From Schistocerca nitens (lineage: Eukaryota; Arthropoda; Insecta; Orthoptera; Acrididae): a stretch of 64,000 nucleotides of DNA. Under the pieces are notes generated by a model. The model saw only the letters and a list, made by a program, of their open reading frames with translations. It was not told the origin of the DNA and searched no databases. The translations under genes were made by a program, and so were the position numbers. The stretch covers positions 375,223,348 through 375,287,347 of the forward strand of contig NC_064614.1 in assembly GCF_023898315.1 (NCBI RefSeq), in the 5' to 3' direction. Shown here one piece after another: positions 11,834 to 23,559 of the stretch. How positions within the stretch are numbered: the stretch's first letter is position 1; every line of letters starts with the position of its first letter.

Positions 11834-12672
11834 AACTTGCAGATGACTACACCCTGTACCTGCGATAACCGCAGGCAAGTCTTCCTCCACATCTTGGAAG
11901 AGACCTCCCCGGCAGTCATATCGTGCGTCACTGCGGCTATGGACGCCATTTCCATAATAAATTGCATAATGCAACTGGCGTTGAAACTCCCGATAACTGA
12001 CAAACCCTCTATATGCATGCTCAGACCCTGCTGAAGGAGCAACCACTTGTACACTCTGAGAGTGAATGAGCGAGTACAAAGTCCAGTTCACATATTCACT
12101 CTCTGACTTGAGTGATCCGAAAGAGTTACAACTTACCATTCACTCTGCAGTTGACATGGTTCCTCCTGCGTCAGGCACACTGGAAGGTGTCTCGACAGCA
12201 GAGCCCATGTCGAAACATGCAACACTTGCGGTGCCAATCCAACACATCATATCCCGAGCCAGCAGTCTGCGAACAGCTCATCATGGCCAACAATATCTAC
12301 AACTGTTCGCAAACTACAGCCAACTCCTCCTGTGTTCACACACAGCACGCACACTCCACACTACTGCAAAAATTCGAATGAAATAATAAGTTAAAGAAAG
12401 AAAGCGAGTCCGTGATGTCTATTTAATGAGGATTAGCACCCCGAACTTGTTAAAAACACAAATGCAAGCTACTAGAGAACACTGAACCTGTCACTGACAC
12501 TATTTCACCACACGTTTTCAGACAAAAAAGTATGAGTCTGGGTGATTGCGTCACCATATTCATCCAGTATTCCAGAAGCAACTGAGCAACTCTGTTCCGT
12601 GGCGATAGCAGTCAACACACAGGGCGATGCTGTCGTTGCTGGAGAACTGGTTATTCCTCTTGTTTTACTGTT
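11834..12672. other. Anonymous region between SINEs, nothing recognised
   Basis: Short ORFs on both strands lack any motif I can name, and some extend artificially from SINE sequence. No repeat structure noticed. Confidence 0.4.
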
Positions 12673-12683
12673 CCTGTCAATAT

Positions 12684-12877
12684 GATTCAAATGGTTCTGA
12701 GCACTATGGGACTTAACATCTTAGGTCATCAGTCCCCTAGAACTTAGAACTAGTTAAACCTAACTAACCTAACGACATCACACACATCCATGCCCGAGGC
12801 AGGATTCGAACCTGCGACCGTAGCAGTCGCGCGGTTCCGGACTGCGCGCCTAGAACCGCGAGACCACCGCGGCCGGC
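12684..12877 (-). repeat. Type-1 tRNA-derived SINE
   Basis: Same family and layout as 11621-11823. A perfect 11-bp TSD, cctgtcaatat, lies at 12673-12683 and 12878-12888. The head and B-box (aggattcgaacctgc on the plus strand) are well preserved. Confidence 0.9.
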
Positions 12878-12888
12878 CCTGTCAATAT

Positions 12889-14564
12889 CCTGTCAATGTC
12901 CCTGTCAGTATCTATAAAAATAATAGCGCAATAGACTAATTTGCGGCCACTCTATCGAATGGGCACGTAAAGTACCGCTTTAATAATGATTTTGTTTGTA
13001 ACGGGAAAACAAATTTATGCTTTCCGTCAACAAGGGGTGTCGCAGGAATAACAAGACTAGCAGTATTTGTTGGGGCAGACTCCAGCTACATACTTCCGGA
13101 ACGAAATTGCGGATATCTGTCGCACACCACAGAAAATGCACCTGATGACTTTAGAAGGTTCACCCCTATAAATAGGGAAAGAAGACAGTGTGATGATAAC
13201 ATAAATTGGGTATTATATTTAAAAGAAAAGTAAGAAAGAATAAGGTATTTTAGAATTAAAGAAGAAATCTATCCCTGGAAAACCACTAGGACAGACTACC
13301 AGCTGTTAATGTCGGATGGTTGTTGGCGTTGGCGTGGTAAACTGAGTATCAGAATCGTAGAGGATATTGTGTTTAACAGATACATGACGATAATGACTGT
13401 GGGCCAAGATAGAACGAAATGGACGGCAATGAGAAGTTAAATGGAAACCTGATGGCGAAAAATAAAAGAAAACGCTAGAACTGCGGAATTATTATTTTAC
13501 AGGTTAAGGAAATGCCATTAATATGCCACTAGTGTGTTAGTGTTCAAAAGCACGCAATAGGTGCCATTCCTGTGATGTAGATGATACACTGGAATTTCCA
13601 CAAAAGCTGAGACTAAAATTATTAGAAGAGATATATTCAAAGCAAAGTTAAGAGATTTTAGAGAACAGTGAACAGGTTATGAAATAGAGTTGCAGAGCAG
13701 AACACTTATTTTGCCCTGAGAGGAATGAGTATCCAAATTTAACATGTATTTCTCATTTTCAGGATAAGGGAGAACATGAAACGAAAATGATTCTATAGTA
13801 AAGATGCACAAAAATGTTTATTGATCTGCATCTTTGGTCGGAAAAATGAATCTACAGTTATTGACGATGGTTAAATTCATTACAAGTAATTTAAGGATTT
13901 TATTGGTCAATCAATTCCCGCGCTGGGGACGAAAGTTCGTGCGTTAGAAGTCTGGCGCCTTCCGTGAACTCCGTCACCCATAAAAATTCATGGCATGCTG
14001 TGTCAAAGAGAAATATTGCTCGTAAAGTACCGTGTTCTCTAATCTAGGATATAAAACGTCCCAGACAATTTCGTGTAACTGTACCAGCTATAGCATTACT
14101 AAGTCCGCTAGTAAACAGCGTCTGTTGAGCACCTATGCTTTATCGAACAAAATCCTGTTGCTGTATCTCTCTGAAATTTTGGTCATCGGTGACACTATCG
14201 GTAATTCAAAAGTTATTCTCAGCGCTGTTAAAACAGGGGTCCAGTAACAACAACACAAAATGAAAGCCGGAACCAGGATTCAGTTATCAAATACTTCTCC
14301 ATGAATGAAATACAAAACCTGTTGGCATCAACTAAGTGTTGCGCTACTGCAAATACAGCGATGAGACAAAATGTTGTGATGGGTAGATCAGAAACGTGTC
14401 GGTCCTACTCTGGAACAAATTACAGCGGAGATTCTGTGTGCCATGGATATGTTTAGCCCCCGGTAGGTTTCCGGAGGTATGTGGCACCAGATGTCTACGG
14501 ACAGGTCACGCAGTGCCGTAAATTACGGGCCAGTTGTTTGGGGGCACGGAAGTGGCCCCTGAAA
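12889..14564. other. Anonymous AT-rich region, nothing recognised
   Basis: No ORF longer than about 70 codons carries a recognisable motif, and no tandem or inverted repeat was noticed. Confidence 0.4.
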
Positions 14565-14573
14565 GCGCCCCAG

Positions 14574-14766
14574 TGTTTAAATGGCTCTGAGCACTATGGG
14601 ACTTGACATCTGATGCCATCAGTCCCCTAGAACTTAGAACTACTTAAACCTAACTTACCTAAGGACATCACACACGTCCATGCCCGAGGCAGGATTCGAA
14701 CCTGCGACCGTAGCAGTCGCGCGGTTCCGGACTGAAGCGCCTAGAACCGCTCGGCCACCAAGGCCG
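14574..14766 (-). repeat. Type-1 tRNA-derived SINE
   Basis: Same family as 11621-11823. A perfect 9-bp TSD, gcgccccag, lies at 14565-14573 and 14767-14775. Confidence 0.9.
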
Positions 14767-14775
14767 GCGCCCCAG

Positions 14776-17310
14776 GTGTGTTACCTCGGTTTCATATAAG
14801 ACGAATTTGGTGGCCCAGATATCAGCGTGAGCTCTACTCTGACCTTACGAGACGGACAGTTATAATGCTCAAAGACGCTCTCGCAGTCGGGGAAGACAAC
14901 AAGTACAGAGAGATGCAGATTGTCGGCAGTAATGTTCACCTAAACGCCGCAGTCATTGTGCCTTGGATTACTATCACAGGTCGCAAGTCCCGTGGAAGCC
15001 CAGCTGCATGCATTCCATACCATAACACGGCCTTCACAGGCCTGCGTCCGTGGTGCGAAGCGTGTTTCGGCCAGCCGTTCGCCTGTATGACGAAGTATGA
15101 GGACTCATTCTCCACCTGGCAACGTGATTCCTGAGACCAGGCGACAAGTTTCCTTTGATTCGCAGACTTGTCGCGATGAGTCTGCTGCGGAGACGCGTGT
15201 TGAACGAGGCGCGCTGAACGGTGTGTTCCGAAAAACTTGTGGCTGCGCCAGCACTGTTCTCTTAAAACACCTGCGTCGATTAGAAGTAGGTTTATACTAT
15301 GTAACTGTGTATCTGTGTGTACGAAGTGTTTCTTCTTTGTTACTTAAGGTCACTGATTTGTGACAGGGAATTTAAAGTTTGTAATATACTTATGGAAAAA
15401 AACTTAATAATGCTTAAAATAATGAAATTTTGTAATATATGTGTGTTTATAAAGAAACCATTGTATATTGGAAGCTGGTTCATGCTTAGGACACTTGTAT
15501 AACATAAAAGATGTAGGGAAGTCCCTCCGCAACGGAAGTGGCTTGGCGCGATGTAAAAGATGGTTTTGGCGATCGAACTGGGCGGCTGCTTGGCGGGAAC
15601 GGAATGCAGTAAGTGGCTAGCTGTTGCGCGGTATACATCGAGGGTGCTAAGGGAGGCATTTGGACGCCGTTTTGCAAGGAATTTTGCCACGGATGTGGAT
15701 TTGGCTGTTGCATGGTACTCCCGGCAATAAGGAATGCTCTAACACGTTAAAAATCCGTCGCCAAGAAGAAACTGTAAACACCATTCAAATATCAAGAGCT
15801 GTGAGTACAGTCAGCCGCCACGTCGCTTGCCACCATTAGTTCGCCACTGCTCTACCAACTTCATGCATACAGATATGTATTAGAGCATGGACCAGTTAAG
15901 TTGTCTGACTGTTTTCAATAATAATCCAAGTGCTATAAACCTATGTTTAGAACCATAACTTTTATCCTAATCATGAACCTATGCAGTATCCTGTTTCTGA
16001 CGAACTAGTGACTTATTTCTGTGTATTAAATGTGCAAAAATTAAGTGCCAAACTGTGTAAATGTTACTGTCTAAAATACCTGCCTCACACGTGATGAAAA
16101 AGGCACATAAGTTAAACTTACTTGAAACATAATTTAGCTTTGACTATCATGAACGATTTTTTTTAAAATTTAATCGAGTTGAGTGTTGAACAATTTGCTT
16201 TGAAAATTAAAAACATGAACTATTTCAAGTGAGGCTAGGTATGTAATTTAGTGAATTTCATTTTCTACTGAAATATTCATAGAGTTTGACTAGTGATTCA
16301 ATATCAGTTTATGGGTCCCCACCATATTCATCTCATATTAGAAAGATAATTGGGATATTATCGCTACTAAAGAAATCAGATACATTTCTATAAATGGGAG
16401 TATAAATAGTGTAATTATAGCATTATTTAATTTTATTTGTGGTATTTATATGTCAGTTAAGTCAGAAACCTTTCCATGTCCTACTTTAATTCAGTGCTAC
16501 CAGCAGTAACATCTCAGTATTGAGTCAAGTGATGATAGTAATGGTAGTTGTTAATATTATGATTGGACTACAATTTTATTTCAATGATTACTGTTTTGTG
16601 CATTAATGGTAACTACCGCTACCCACAACTTAGATTGCCCTGCATTCGTGTATATCCAGTGTGCTATTCAAAGGGAGTCTTAATGAAAGTTACTACAACT
16701 AATATTCAATTTTCTTAGACATAATATTTCTAATTAATGTACCTAATTGGGCTGGCGACCGTTTATTGTTTCATTCGTATATGAACTTTACTACTTTCAT
16801 TATCCCCAAAGTAAAAGTTTGTTTAGTTTTTTTCTATTAGTTACAATATATTCAAAATTTCTGTGCGATAACCTTTATCCAATAGACAAACAAGCGGTCA
16901 AAATTAAAAATCCTCCCAGAACGTAACATTGGCTTGTGTCATAGCAAGCGAGTGTCATACTTTGCCCTCATATCTGCCACAGATCGTCGTCTGTCATACT
17001 TTAAAGAGTGGGCAGGCTTCCAACCTCCAAGTTCTGTGATGAAGACAGCACCTGGTCGTGGTTACACCGTGGTTCAACCACCTTCCATAGGTGTTCATGA
17101 CCCTAGCACGCCCACGGCTGACCAGGTTTGCCGTTTCTGACACTCTTGTTCCGTGACACCGCGCACATACAACTTTTGTCAAACTTCTGTCAAAGTCACT
17201 TGTGTCAGTGGCTTTCCCCACTTGCAGCCCACAGATTTATTGCCTCATGATTTTTATAAATAATCCACCACAGTTCACACAGAAAAATGAGCATATAATT
17301 AGAATACTAG
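14776..17310. other. Anonymous region, nothing recognised
   Basis: A 118-codon ORF at 14778-15134 starts at the SINE edge and shows no family motif. 15720-16930 is very AT-rich and free of long ORFs. No transposon end or tandem repeat was noticed. Confidence 0.4.
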
Positions 17311-17387
17311 ACCCGTGGTCTAGCGGTAGCGTCTTTGATTCATAATCAAAACGTCTTCGGTCTCGGGTTCGATCCCCGCCACTGCCT
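17311..17387 (+). other. tRNA-like module (Met CAT-type anticodon loop) at the 5' end of RTE copy B
   Basis: The A-box-like tggtctagcggtagc and B-box ggttcgatccc are both present. The anticodon arm folds cleanly as tttga / ttcataa / tcaaa, which puts CAT in the anticodon position. The acceptor arm pairs in only about 4 of 7 positions, so a working tRNA is unlikely. It is followed by the linker and leader of the RTE element, as in the opposite-strand copy at 2434-2510. Two independent copies with the same join suggest the module is part of this retrotransposon family and may act as a pol III-type promoter or a captured SINE head. Confidence 0.65.
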
Positions 17388-17654
17388 AAATTTTGATAAA
17401 TAATCAGCATTGGCGGCCGAAGACTTCCGGCATAAGAAGTCAGCTTCATTCTGCCAACGGCCTTGTCAAAGAGGGCGGAGGAGCGGATAGAGGTTCAGGG
17501 CACTCTCTTGTCCTAGGGGTGGGAAATTGCCCATAAAGGCGGAAGAATCAGCAATGATCAACGACATGAGGATGCAGAAGGCAAAGGAAACCACTGCATT
17601 AAAGACACGTAACGTGTATGCACAGGCCATGTGGTCTGTAATTGAAGAAGAATC

Positions 17655-20600
17655 ATGATGATCTCTCCATTGGCAAAAGATTCCGGAAAAGTCCCCCATT
17701 CGGATCTCCGGGAGGGTACTGCCAACGGGGAGGTTACCATGAGAAAAAGATTGAATAATCAACGAAAGGATAACGTTCTACGATTCGGGGCGTGGAATGT
17801 CAGAAGCTTGAAAGTGGTAGGGAAACTAGAAAATCTGAAAAGGGAAATGCAAAGGCTCAATCTAGATATAGTAGGGGTCAGTGAAGTGAAGTGGAAGGAA
17901 GACAAGGATTTCTGGTCAAATGAGTATCGGGTAATATAAACAGCAGCAGAAAATGGTATAACAGGTGTAGGATTCGTTATGAATAGGAAGGTATGGCAGA
18001 GGGTGTGTTACTGTAAACAGTTCAGTGACCGGGTTGTTCTAATCAGAATCGACAGCAGACCAACACCGCCGACGATATTTCAGGTATACATGCCGACGTC
18101 GCAAGCTGAAGATGAACAGGTAGAGAAAGTGTATGAGGATATTGAAAGGGTAATGCAGTATGTAAAGGGGGACGAAAATCTAATAGTCATGGGTGACTGG
18201 AATGCAGTTGTAGGGGAAGAAGTAGAAGAAAAGGTTACAGGAGAATATGGGCTTGGGACAAGGAATGAAAGAGGAGAAAGACTAATTGAGTTCTGTAACA
18301 AGTTTCAGCTAGTAATAGCGAATACCCTGTTCACGTATCACAAGAGGAGGAGGTATACTTGGAAAAGGCCGGGAGATACGGGAAGACTTCAATTACATTA
18401 CATCATGGTCAGACAGAGATTCCGAAATCAGATACTGCATTGTAAGGCGTACCCAGGAGCAGATATAGACTCAGATCACAATGTAGTAGTGATGAAGAGT
18501 AGCCTGAAGTTCAAGACATTAGTCAGGAAGAATCAATACGCAAAGAAGTGGGATACGGAAGTACTAAGGAATAACGAGATACGTTTGAAGTTCTCTAACG
18601 CTATAGATACAGCAATAAGGAATAGCGCAGTAGGCAGTACAGTTGAAGAGGAATGGACGTCTCTAAAAAGGGCCATCACAGAAGTTGGGAAGGAAAACAT
18701 AGGTACAAAGGAGGTAGCTGCGAAGAAACCATGGGTAACAGAAGAAATACTTCAGTTGATTGATGAAAGGAGGAAGTACAAACATGTTCCGGGAAAATCA
18801 GGAATACAGAAATACAAGTCGCTGAGGAATGAAATAAATAGGAAGTGCAGCCGGCCGAAGTGGCCGTGCGGATCTAGGCGCTGCAGTCTGGAACCGCGAT
18901 ACCGCTACGGTCGCAGGTTCGAATCCTGCCTCGGACATGGATGTGTGTGTGTCCTTCGGTTAGTTAGATTTAACTAGTTCTAAGTTCTAGGGGACTAATG
19001 ACCTCAGAAGTTGAGTCCCATAGTGCTAAGAGCCATTTGAACTGTTTAGGAAGTGCAGGGAAGCTAAGACGAAATGGCTGCAGGAAAAATGTGAAGACAT
19101 CGAAAAAGATATGATTGCCGGAAGGACAGACTCAGCATACAGGAAAGTCAAAACAACCTTTGGTGACATTAAAAGCAACGGTGGTAACATTAAGAGTGCA
19201 ACGGGAATTCCACTGTTAAATGCAGAGGAGAGAGCAGATAGGTGGAAAGAATACATTGAAAGCCTCTATGAGGGTGAAGATTTGTCTGATGTGATAGAAG
19301 AAGAAACAGGAGTCGATTTAGAAGAGATAGGGGATCCAGTATTAGAATCGGAATTTAAAAGAGCTTTGGAGGACTTACGGTCAAATAAGGCAGAAGGGAT
19401 AGATAACATTCCATCAGAATTTCTAAAATCATTGGGGGAAGTGGCAACAAAACGACTATTCACGTTGGTGTGTAGAATATATGAGTCTGGCGACATACCA
19501 TCTGACTTTCGGAAAAGCGTCATCCACACAATTCCGAAGGCAAGAGCTGACAAGTGCGAGAATTATCGCACAATCAGCTTAACAGCTCATACATCGAAGC
19601 TGCTTACAAGAATAATATACCGAAGAATGGAAAAGAAAATTGAGAATGCGCTAGATGACGATCAGTTTGGCTTTAGGAAAAGTAAAGGGACGAGAGAGGC
19701 AATTCTGACGTTACGGCTACTAATGGAAGCAAGGCTAAAGAAAAATCAAGACACTTTCATAGGATTTGTCGACCTGGAAAAAGCGTTCGACAATATAAAA
19801 TGGTGCAAGCTGTTCGAGATTCTGAAGAAAGTAGGGAGAGACGGGTCATATACAATATGTACAACAACCAAGAGGGAATAATAAGAGTGGACGATCAAGA
19901 ACGAAGTGCTCGTATTAAGAAGGGTGTAAGACAAGGCTGTAGTCTTTCGCCCCTACTCTTCAATCCGTACATCGAGGAAGCAATGATGGAAATAAAAGAA
20001 AGGTTTAGGAGTGGAATTAAAATACAAGGTGAAAGGATATCAATGATACGATTCGCTGATGACATTGCTATCCTGAGTGAAAGTGAAGAAGAATTAAATG
20101 ATCTGCTGAACGGAATGAATAGTCTAATGAGTACACAGTATGGTTTGAGAGTAAATCGGAGAAAGACGAAGGTAATGAGAAGTAGTAGAAATGAGAACAG
20201 CGAGAAACTTAACATCAGGATTGATGGTCACGAAGTCAATGAAGTTAAGGAATTCTGCTACCTAGGCAGTAAAATAACCAATGACGGACGGAGCAAGGAG
20301 GACATCAAAAGCAGACTCGCTATGGCAAATAGGCATTTCTGGCCAAGAGAAGTCTACTAGTATCAAATACCGGCCTTAATTTGAGGAAGAAATTTCTGAG
20401 GATGTACGTCTGGAGTACAGCATTGTATGGTAGTGAAACATGGACTGTGGGAAAACCGGAACAGAAGAGAATCGAAGCATTTTAGATGTGGTGCTATAGA
20501 CGAATGTTGAAAATTAGGTGGACTGATAAGGTAAGGAATGAGGAGGTTCTACGTAGAATCGGAGAGGAAAGGAATATGTGGAAAACACTGATAAGGAGAA

Positions 20601-20744
20601 GGGGCAGGATGATAGGACATCTGCTAAGACATGAGGGAATGACTTCCATGGTACTAGAGGGAGCTGTAGAGGGCAAAAACTGTAGAGGAAGACAGAGATT
20701 AGAATACGTCAAGCAAATAATTAAGGACGTAGGTTGCAAGTGCT
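17655..20744 (+). pseudogene. RTE endonuclease/reverse transcriptase polyprotein, interrupted
   Basis: Domains in order: endonuclease from about 17780 (WNVRSL; VGVSEVKW with the catalytic Glu; QVYMPTS; MGDWNAVVGEE; DSDHNVVV near 18475), linker (KKPWVTEEILQLIDERRKY), and RT (DDQFGFRKSKGTREAILTL; motif A GFVDLEKAFDNIKW; motif B GVRQGCSLSPLLF; motif C RFADDIAIL near 20056). The RTE-type tail has FCYLGSKITNDGRS, GSETWT and MWCYRRMLKIRW. Damage: stop TAA at 17937-17939; SINE at 18851-19046; frameshift near 19840-19855; frameshift near 20333; Glu-to-stop TAG at about 20484. Otherwise the catalytic residues I looked for are present. In an active copy it would nick target DNA and copy the element RNA in place. 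Confidence 0.9.
18851..19046 (+). repeat. Type-1 SINE inserted in the RTE copy B ORF
   Basis: Head gccgaagtggccgtgcgg, B-box ggttcgaatcctgc, body gttagttagatttaactag and end gagccatttgaac. A perfect 12-bp TSD, taggaagtgcag, lies at 18839-18850 and 19047-19058. Removing the SINE and one TSD rejoins the RTE frame, from ..NEINRKC to REAKTKWLQEKC. The 332-codon ORF ending at 18977 is a chimera that reads into SINE sequence. Confidence 0.95.
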
Positions 20745-20832
20745 AGTCTGAGATGAAGAGGTTAGCACAGGAAAGGAATTCGTGGCGGGCCGCATCAAAC
20801 CAGTCAGTAGATTGATGACAAAAAAAAAAATT

Positions 20833-21339
20833 AAAAAAAGAAGAAATAAATAAAAATCAATAATGAAATTCATTACATTACACTAAAATTGTGCATAGAA
20901 AAAGCAAAATAAAAATGTGGCACCACACTGCAACAAAAAATGTTTTTATCACTTACCAAGTGTCTTGAACTGCCAATCAGACAGAAGAGTAAAATTTGAA
21001 AATAAAATGTAAACGTTTGTTCTTGACAGTTTGTTCTGTTCCATGGGAGGATTTTTATTAGTGTAATATTATTGTAAAACGTAAGTGGGTAAGATTACAG
21101 ACGAAAATCTGAATGTCCTTTTTGAAATGGGAAGACTTGTAAATGAGTAGCGCAAAGGCACATTTATGAAAATGTAAAAATAAAAAAAATCACAGTTGTA
21201 AATGGTTAACAGGTAGGCACATCTACAAAATAATTTTTTATGTGAATGTAAAATGCTTTGTTCCACATCACTATGATTCTGACTGACCCAGGAATATGAA
21301 ACTAATTAACCAACTAACAGCTTATATACATTTGTTGCT
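20833..21339. other. AT-rich region, nothing recognised
   Basis: No gene-like ORF. A ttaccaagtgtcttgaactg segment near 20952 resembles the start of the decayed tandem repeat that becomes visible from 21340. Confidence 0.35.
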
Positions 21340-21816
21340 GTCAAGTGCAGATTAACCTGTAAGTCATGTCAGTAGAACCATGTGTAACTTGATAAATTAT
21401 ACACTCAAACTGAAATTGGAAATATTTGCAACAATTGTGATTGAGACAGCCAGTTTCACTTATTACCAAGTGCTACTTAACCTGTAAATTAGACCAGTCG
21501 TGTCATGTGTAATTTGAAAACTAATACAGACAATTTAAATGCAATATTTACTTTGAAAGGTCTCTTGTGAGTTGCTTCAAGTGCGGTACAAAGATAGAAC
21601 TTTGTTCGTTGCCAAGTTAAGCTTCATTTGCAAGTTAGATCTATAGTGTCAATACATATTGATAAATAATATAGACAATTTAGATGTGAGAATATTTAAT
21701 CTGGTGGTTCATTGTGCCTTGCATCGAGTGTGATAGAAACAGCCAAAAGCGCTCATTGCCAAGTGCAGCTTGAACTGTAAGTTACGTGAGTAATGAGAAT
21801 ATGTGAGCTACATATA

Positions 21817-23238
21817 CACTCCTGGAAATTGAAATAAGAACACCGTGAATTCATTGTCCCAGGAAGGGGAAACTTTATTGACACATTCCTGGGGTCAGAT
21901 ACATCACATGATCACACTGACAGATTCACAGGCACATAGACACAGGCAACAGAGCATGCACAATGTCGGCACTAGTACAGTGTATATCCACCTTTCGCAG
22001 CAATGCAGGCTGCTATTCTCCCATGGAGACGATCGTAGAGATGCTGGATGTAGTCCTGTGGAACGGCTTGCCATGCCATTTCCACCTGGCGCCTCAGTCG
22101 GACCAGCGTTCGTGCTGGACGTGCAGACCGCGTGAGACGACGCTTCATCCAGTCCCAAACATGCTCAATGGGGGACAGATCCGGAGATCTTGCTGGCCAG
22201 GGTAGTTGACTTACACCTTCTAGAGCACGTTGGGTGGCACGGGATACATGCGGACGTGCATTGTCCTGTTGGAACAGCAAGTTCCCTTGCCGGTCTAGGA
22301 ATGGTAGAACGATGGGTTCGATGACGGTTTGGATGTACCGTGCACTATTCAGTGTCCCCTCAACGATCACCAGTGGTGTACGGCCAGTGTAGGAGATCGC
22401 TCCCCACACCATGATGCCGGGTGTTGGCCCTGTGTGCCTCGGTCGTATGCAGTCCTGATTGTGGCGCTCACCTGCACGGCGCCAAACACGCAGACGACCA
22501 TCATTGGCACCAAGGCAGAAGCGACTCTCATCGCTGAAGACGACACGTCTCCATTCGTCCCTCCATTCACGCCTGTCGCGACACCACTGGAGGCGGGCTG
22601 CACGATGTTGGGGCGTGAGCGGAAGACGGCCTAACGGTGTGCGGGACCGTAGCCCAGCTTCATGGAGACGGTTGCGAATGGTCCTCGCCGATACCCCAGG
22701 AGCAACAGTGTCCCTAATTTGCTGGGAAGTGGCGGTGCGGTCCCCTACGGCACTGCGTAGGATCCTACGGTCTTGGCGTGCATCCGTGCGTCGCTGCGGT
22801 CCGGTCCCAGGTCGACGGGCACGTGCACCTTCCGCCGACCACTGGCGACAACATCGATGTACTGTGGAGACCTCACGCCCCACGTGTTGAGCAATTCGGC
22901 GGTACGTCCACCCGGCCTCCCGCATGCCCACTATACGCCCTCGCTCAAAGTCCGTCAACTGCACATACGGTTCACGTCCACGCTGTCGCGGCATGCTACC
23001 AGTGTTAAAGACTGCGATGGAGCTCCGTATGCCACGGCAAACTGGCTGACACTGACGGCGGCGGTGCCCAAATGCGGCGCAGCTAGCGCCATTCGACGGC
23101 CAACACCGCGGTTCCTGGTGTGTCCGCTGTGCCGTGCGTGTGATCATTGCTTGTACAGCCCTCTCGCAGTGTCCGGAGCAAATATGGTGGGTCTGACACA
23201 CCGGTGTCAATGTGTTCTTTTTTCCATTTCCAGGAGTG
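21817..23238 (-). mobile_element. Tc1-like DNA transposon, family T copy 1 (complete, 1422 bp)
   Basis: Bounded by TA at 21815-21816 and 23239-23240. The imperfect terminal inverted repeats share cactcctggaaat.gaaa.a then agaacac, about 27 bp. The element is exactly as long as copy 3 (58137-59558). It carries one intact transposase gene on the minus strand. It interrupts the decayed tandem repeat around it, so it is younger than that repeat. It may still be mobile, but that is inference. Confidence 0.95.
21972..22994 (-). CDS. Tc1-like transposase, intact 340 aa (family T copy 1)
   Basis: Cut-and-paste transposase acting in the nucleus on TA-flanked inverted repeats. I chose the ATG at 22994 because it lies inside the element and gives the usual Tc1 length; an upstream in-frame ATG at 23270 lies outside the inverted repeat. 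Domains: first helix-turn-helix about residues 13-50 (LTDFERGRIVGMREAGWTYR), a GRPR-like stretch at 60-70, second helix-turn-helix about 71-115, and the catalytic domain. The triad reads D155 (VVFSDESRF), D244 (FQQDNARPHV) and E277 (SPIEHVWD). Only 32 residues separate D244 and E277, where Tc1 has 34. The C-terminus is KGGYTLY. No stops or frameshifts seen. Confidence 0.95.
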   Translation of the reverse strand: MPRQRGREPYVQLTDFERGRIVGMREAGWTYRRIAQHVGREVSTVHRCCRQWSAEGARARRPGTGPQRRTDARQDRRILRSAVGDRTATSQQIRDTVAPGVSARTIRNRLHEAGLRSRTPLGRLPLTPQHRAARLQWCRDRREWRDEWRRVVFSDESRFCLGANDGRLRVWRRAGERHNQDCIRPRHTGPTPGIMVWGAISYTGRTPLVIVEGTLNSARYIQTVIEPIVLPFLDRQGNLLFQQDNARPHVSRATQRALEGVSQLPWPARSPDLSPIEHVWDWMKRRLTRSARPARTLVRLRRQVEMAWQAVPQDYIQHLYDRLHGRIAACIAAKGGYTLY

Positions 23239-23479
23239 TATTTTTTACTGTTATAAAAGAATTTCAACATGGAAGTATTTAATTTGATGGTTCATTGTTC
23301 CTTGCATTAAGTGTGGTACAAAGCTCAAGCTTTTGTCATTGCCCAGTGGGAGGTACAGAGAACAAGATGTGGAACATACTAATTGGGTGTTTCGTTTTAA
23401 TGGCCACTAAAGTACCGGTTTGTAGCTGATTGTTTAATTTTGATGGATGGCAAAATACTAGACTGTCATTGGGAGATGT

Positions 23480-23481
<2 letters not shown>

Positions 23482-23559
<78 letters not shown>

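Larger units (their letters stand above)
17388..20832 (+). mobile_element. RTE-type non-LTR retrotransposon, copy B, near full length
   Basis: After the tRNA-like module come a leader (ggcggccgaagacttccgg), an endonuclease, a linker, a reverse transcriptase and the conserved C-terminal tail. The 3' end gattgatgac is followed by an A-rich tract at about 20821-20832. Compared with copy A (1-2433) and copy C (37733-39838) it is the most complete. It is inactivated by an in-frame stop, a SINE insertion at 18851-19046, two frameshifts and a second stop. No TSD was found. Confidence 0.9.
21340..23345 (+). repeat. Decayed tandem repeat, ~125-160-bp period, interrupted by a Tc1 element
   Basis: A core of the form ccaagtgcagctt.aacctgtaagtt recurs at about 21341, 21466, 21612 and 21759, and again at 23342 after the Tc1 element at 21817-23238 is discounted. 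A second marker (ttcattgtgccttgcatcgagtgtg and variants) recurs in the same phase near 21556, 21701 and 23285. Copies have diverged heavily. It may be a remnant of a satellite or of an element with internal repeats. Confidence 0.6.

Noticed and set aside
14778-15134. 118-codon ORF next to a SINE
   Set aside because: It begins at the SINE boundary and has no recognisable motif.
17311-17387. Functional tRNA-Met gene
   Set aside because: The acceptor stem pairs poorly and the same module heads another RTE copy, so it is a retrotransposon part rather than a gene.
22459-22890. Long ORFs on the opposite strand of the Tc1 copies (also at 27928, 58485 and neighbours)
   Set aside because: They shadow the GC-rich transposase gene, recur identically in every copy and show no family motif.
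22995-23270. 432-codon version of the Tc1 transposase starting at 23270
   Set aside because: The start lies outside the element's inverted repeat (ends 23238) and the added residues are host or inverted-repeat sequence. The ATG at 22994 gives the standard 340 residues.
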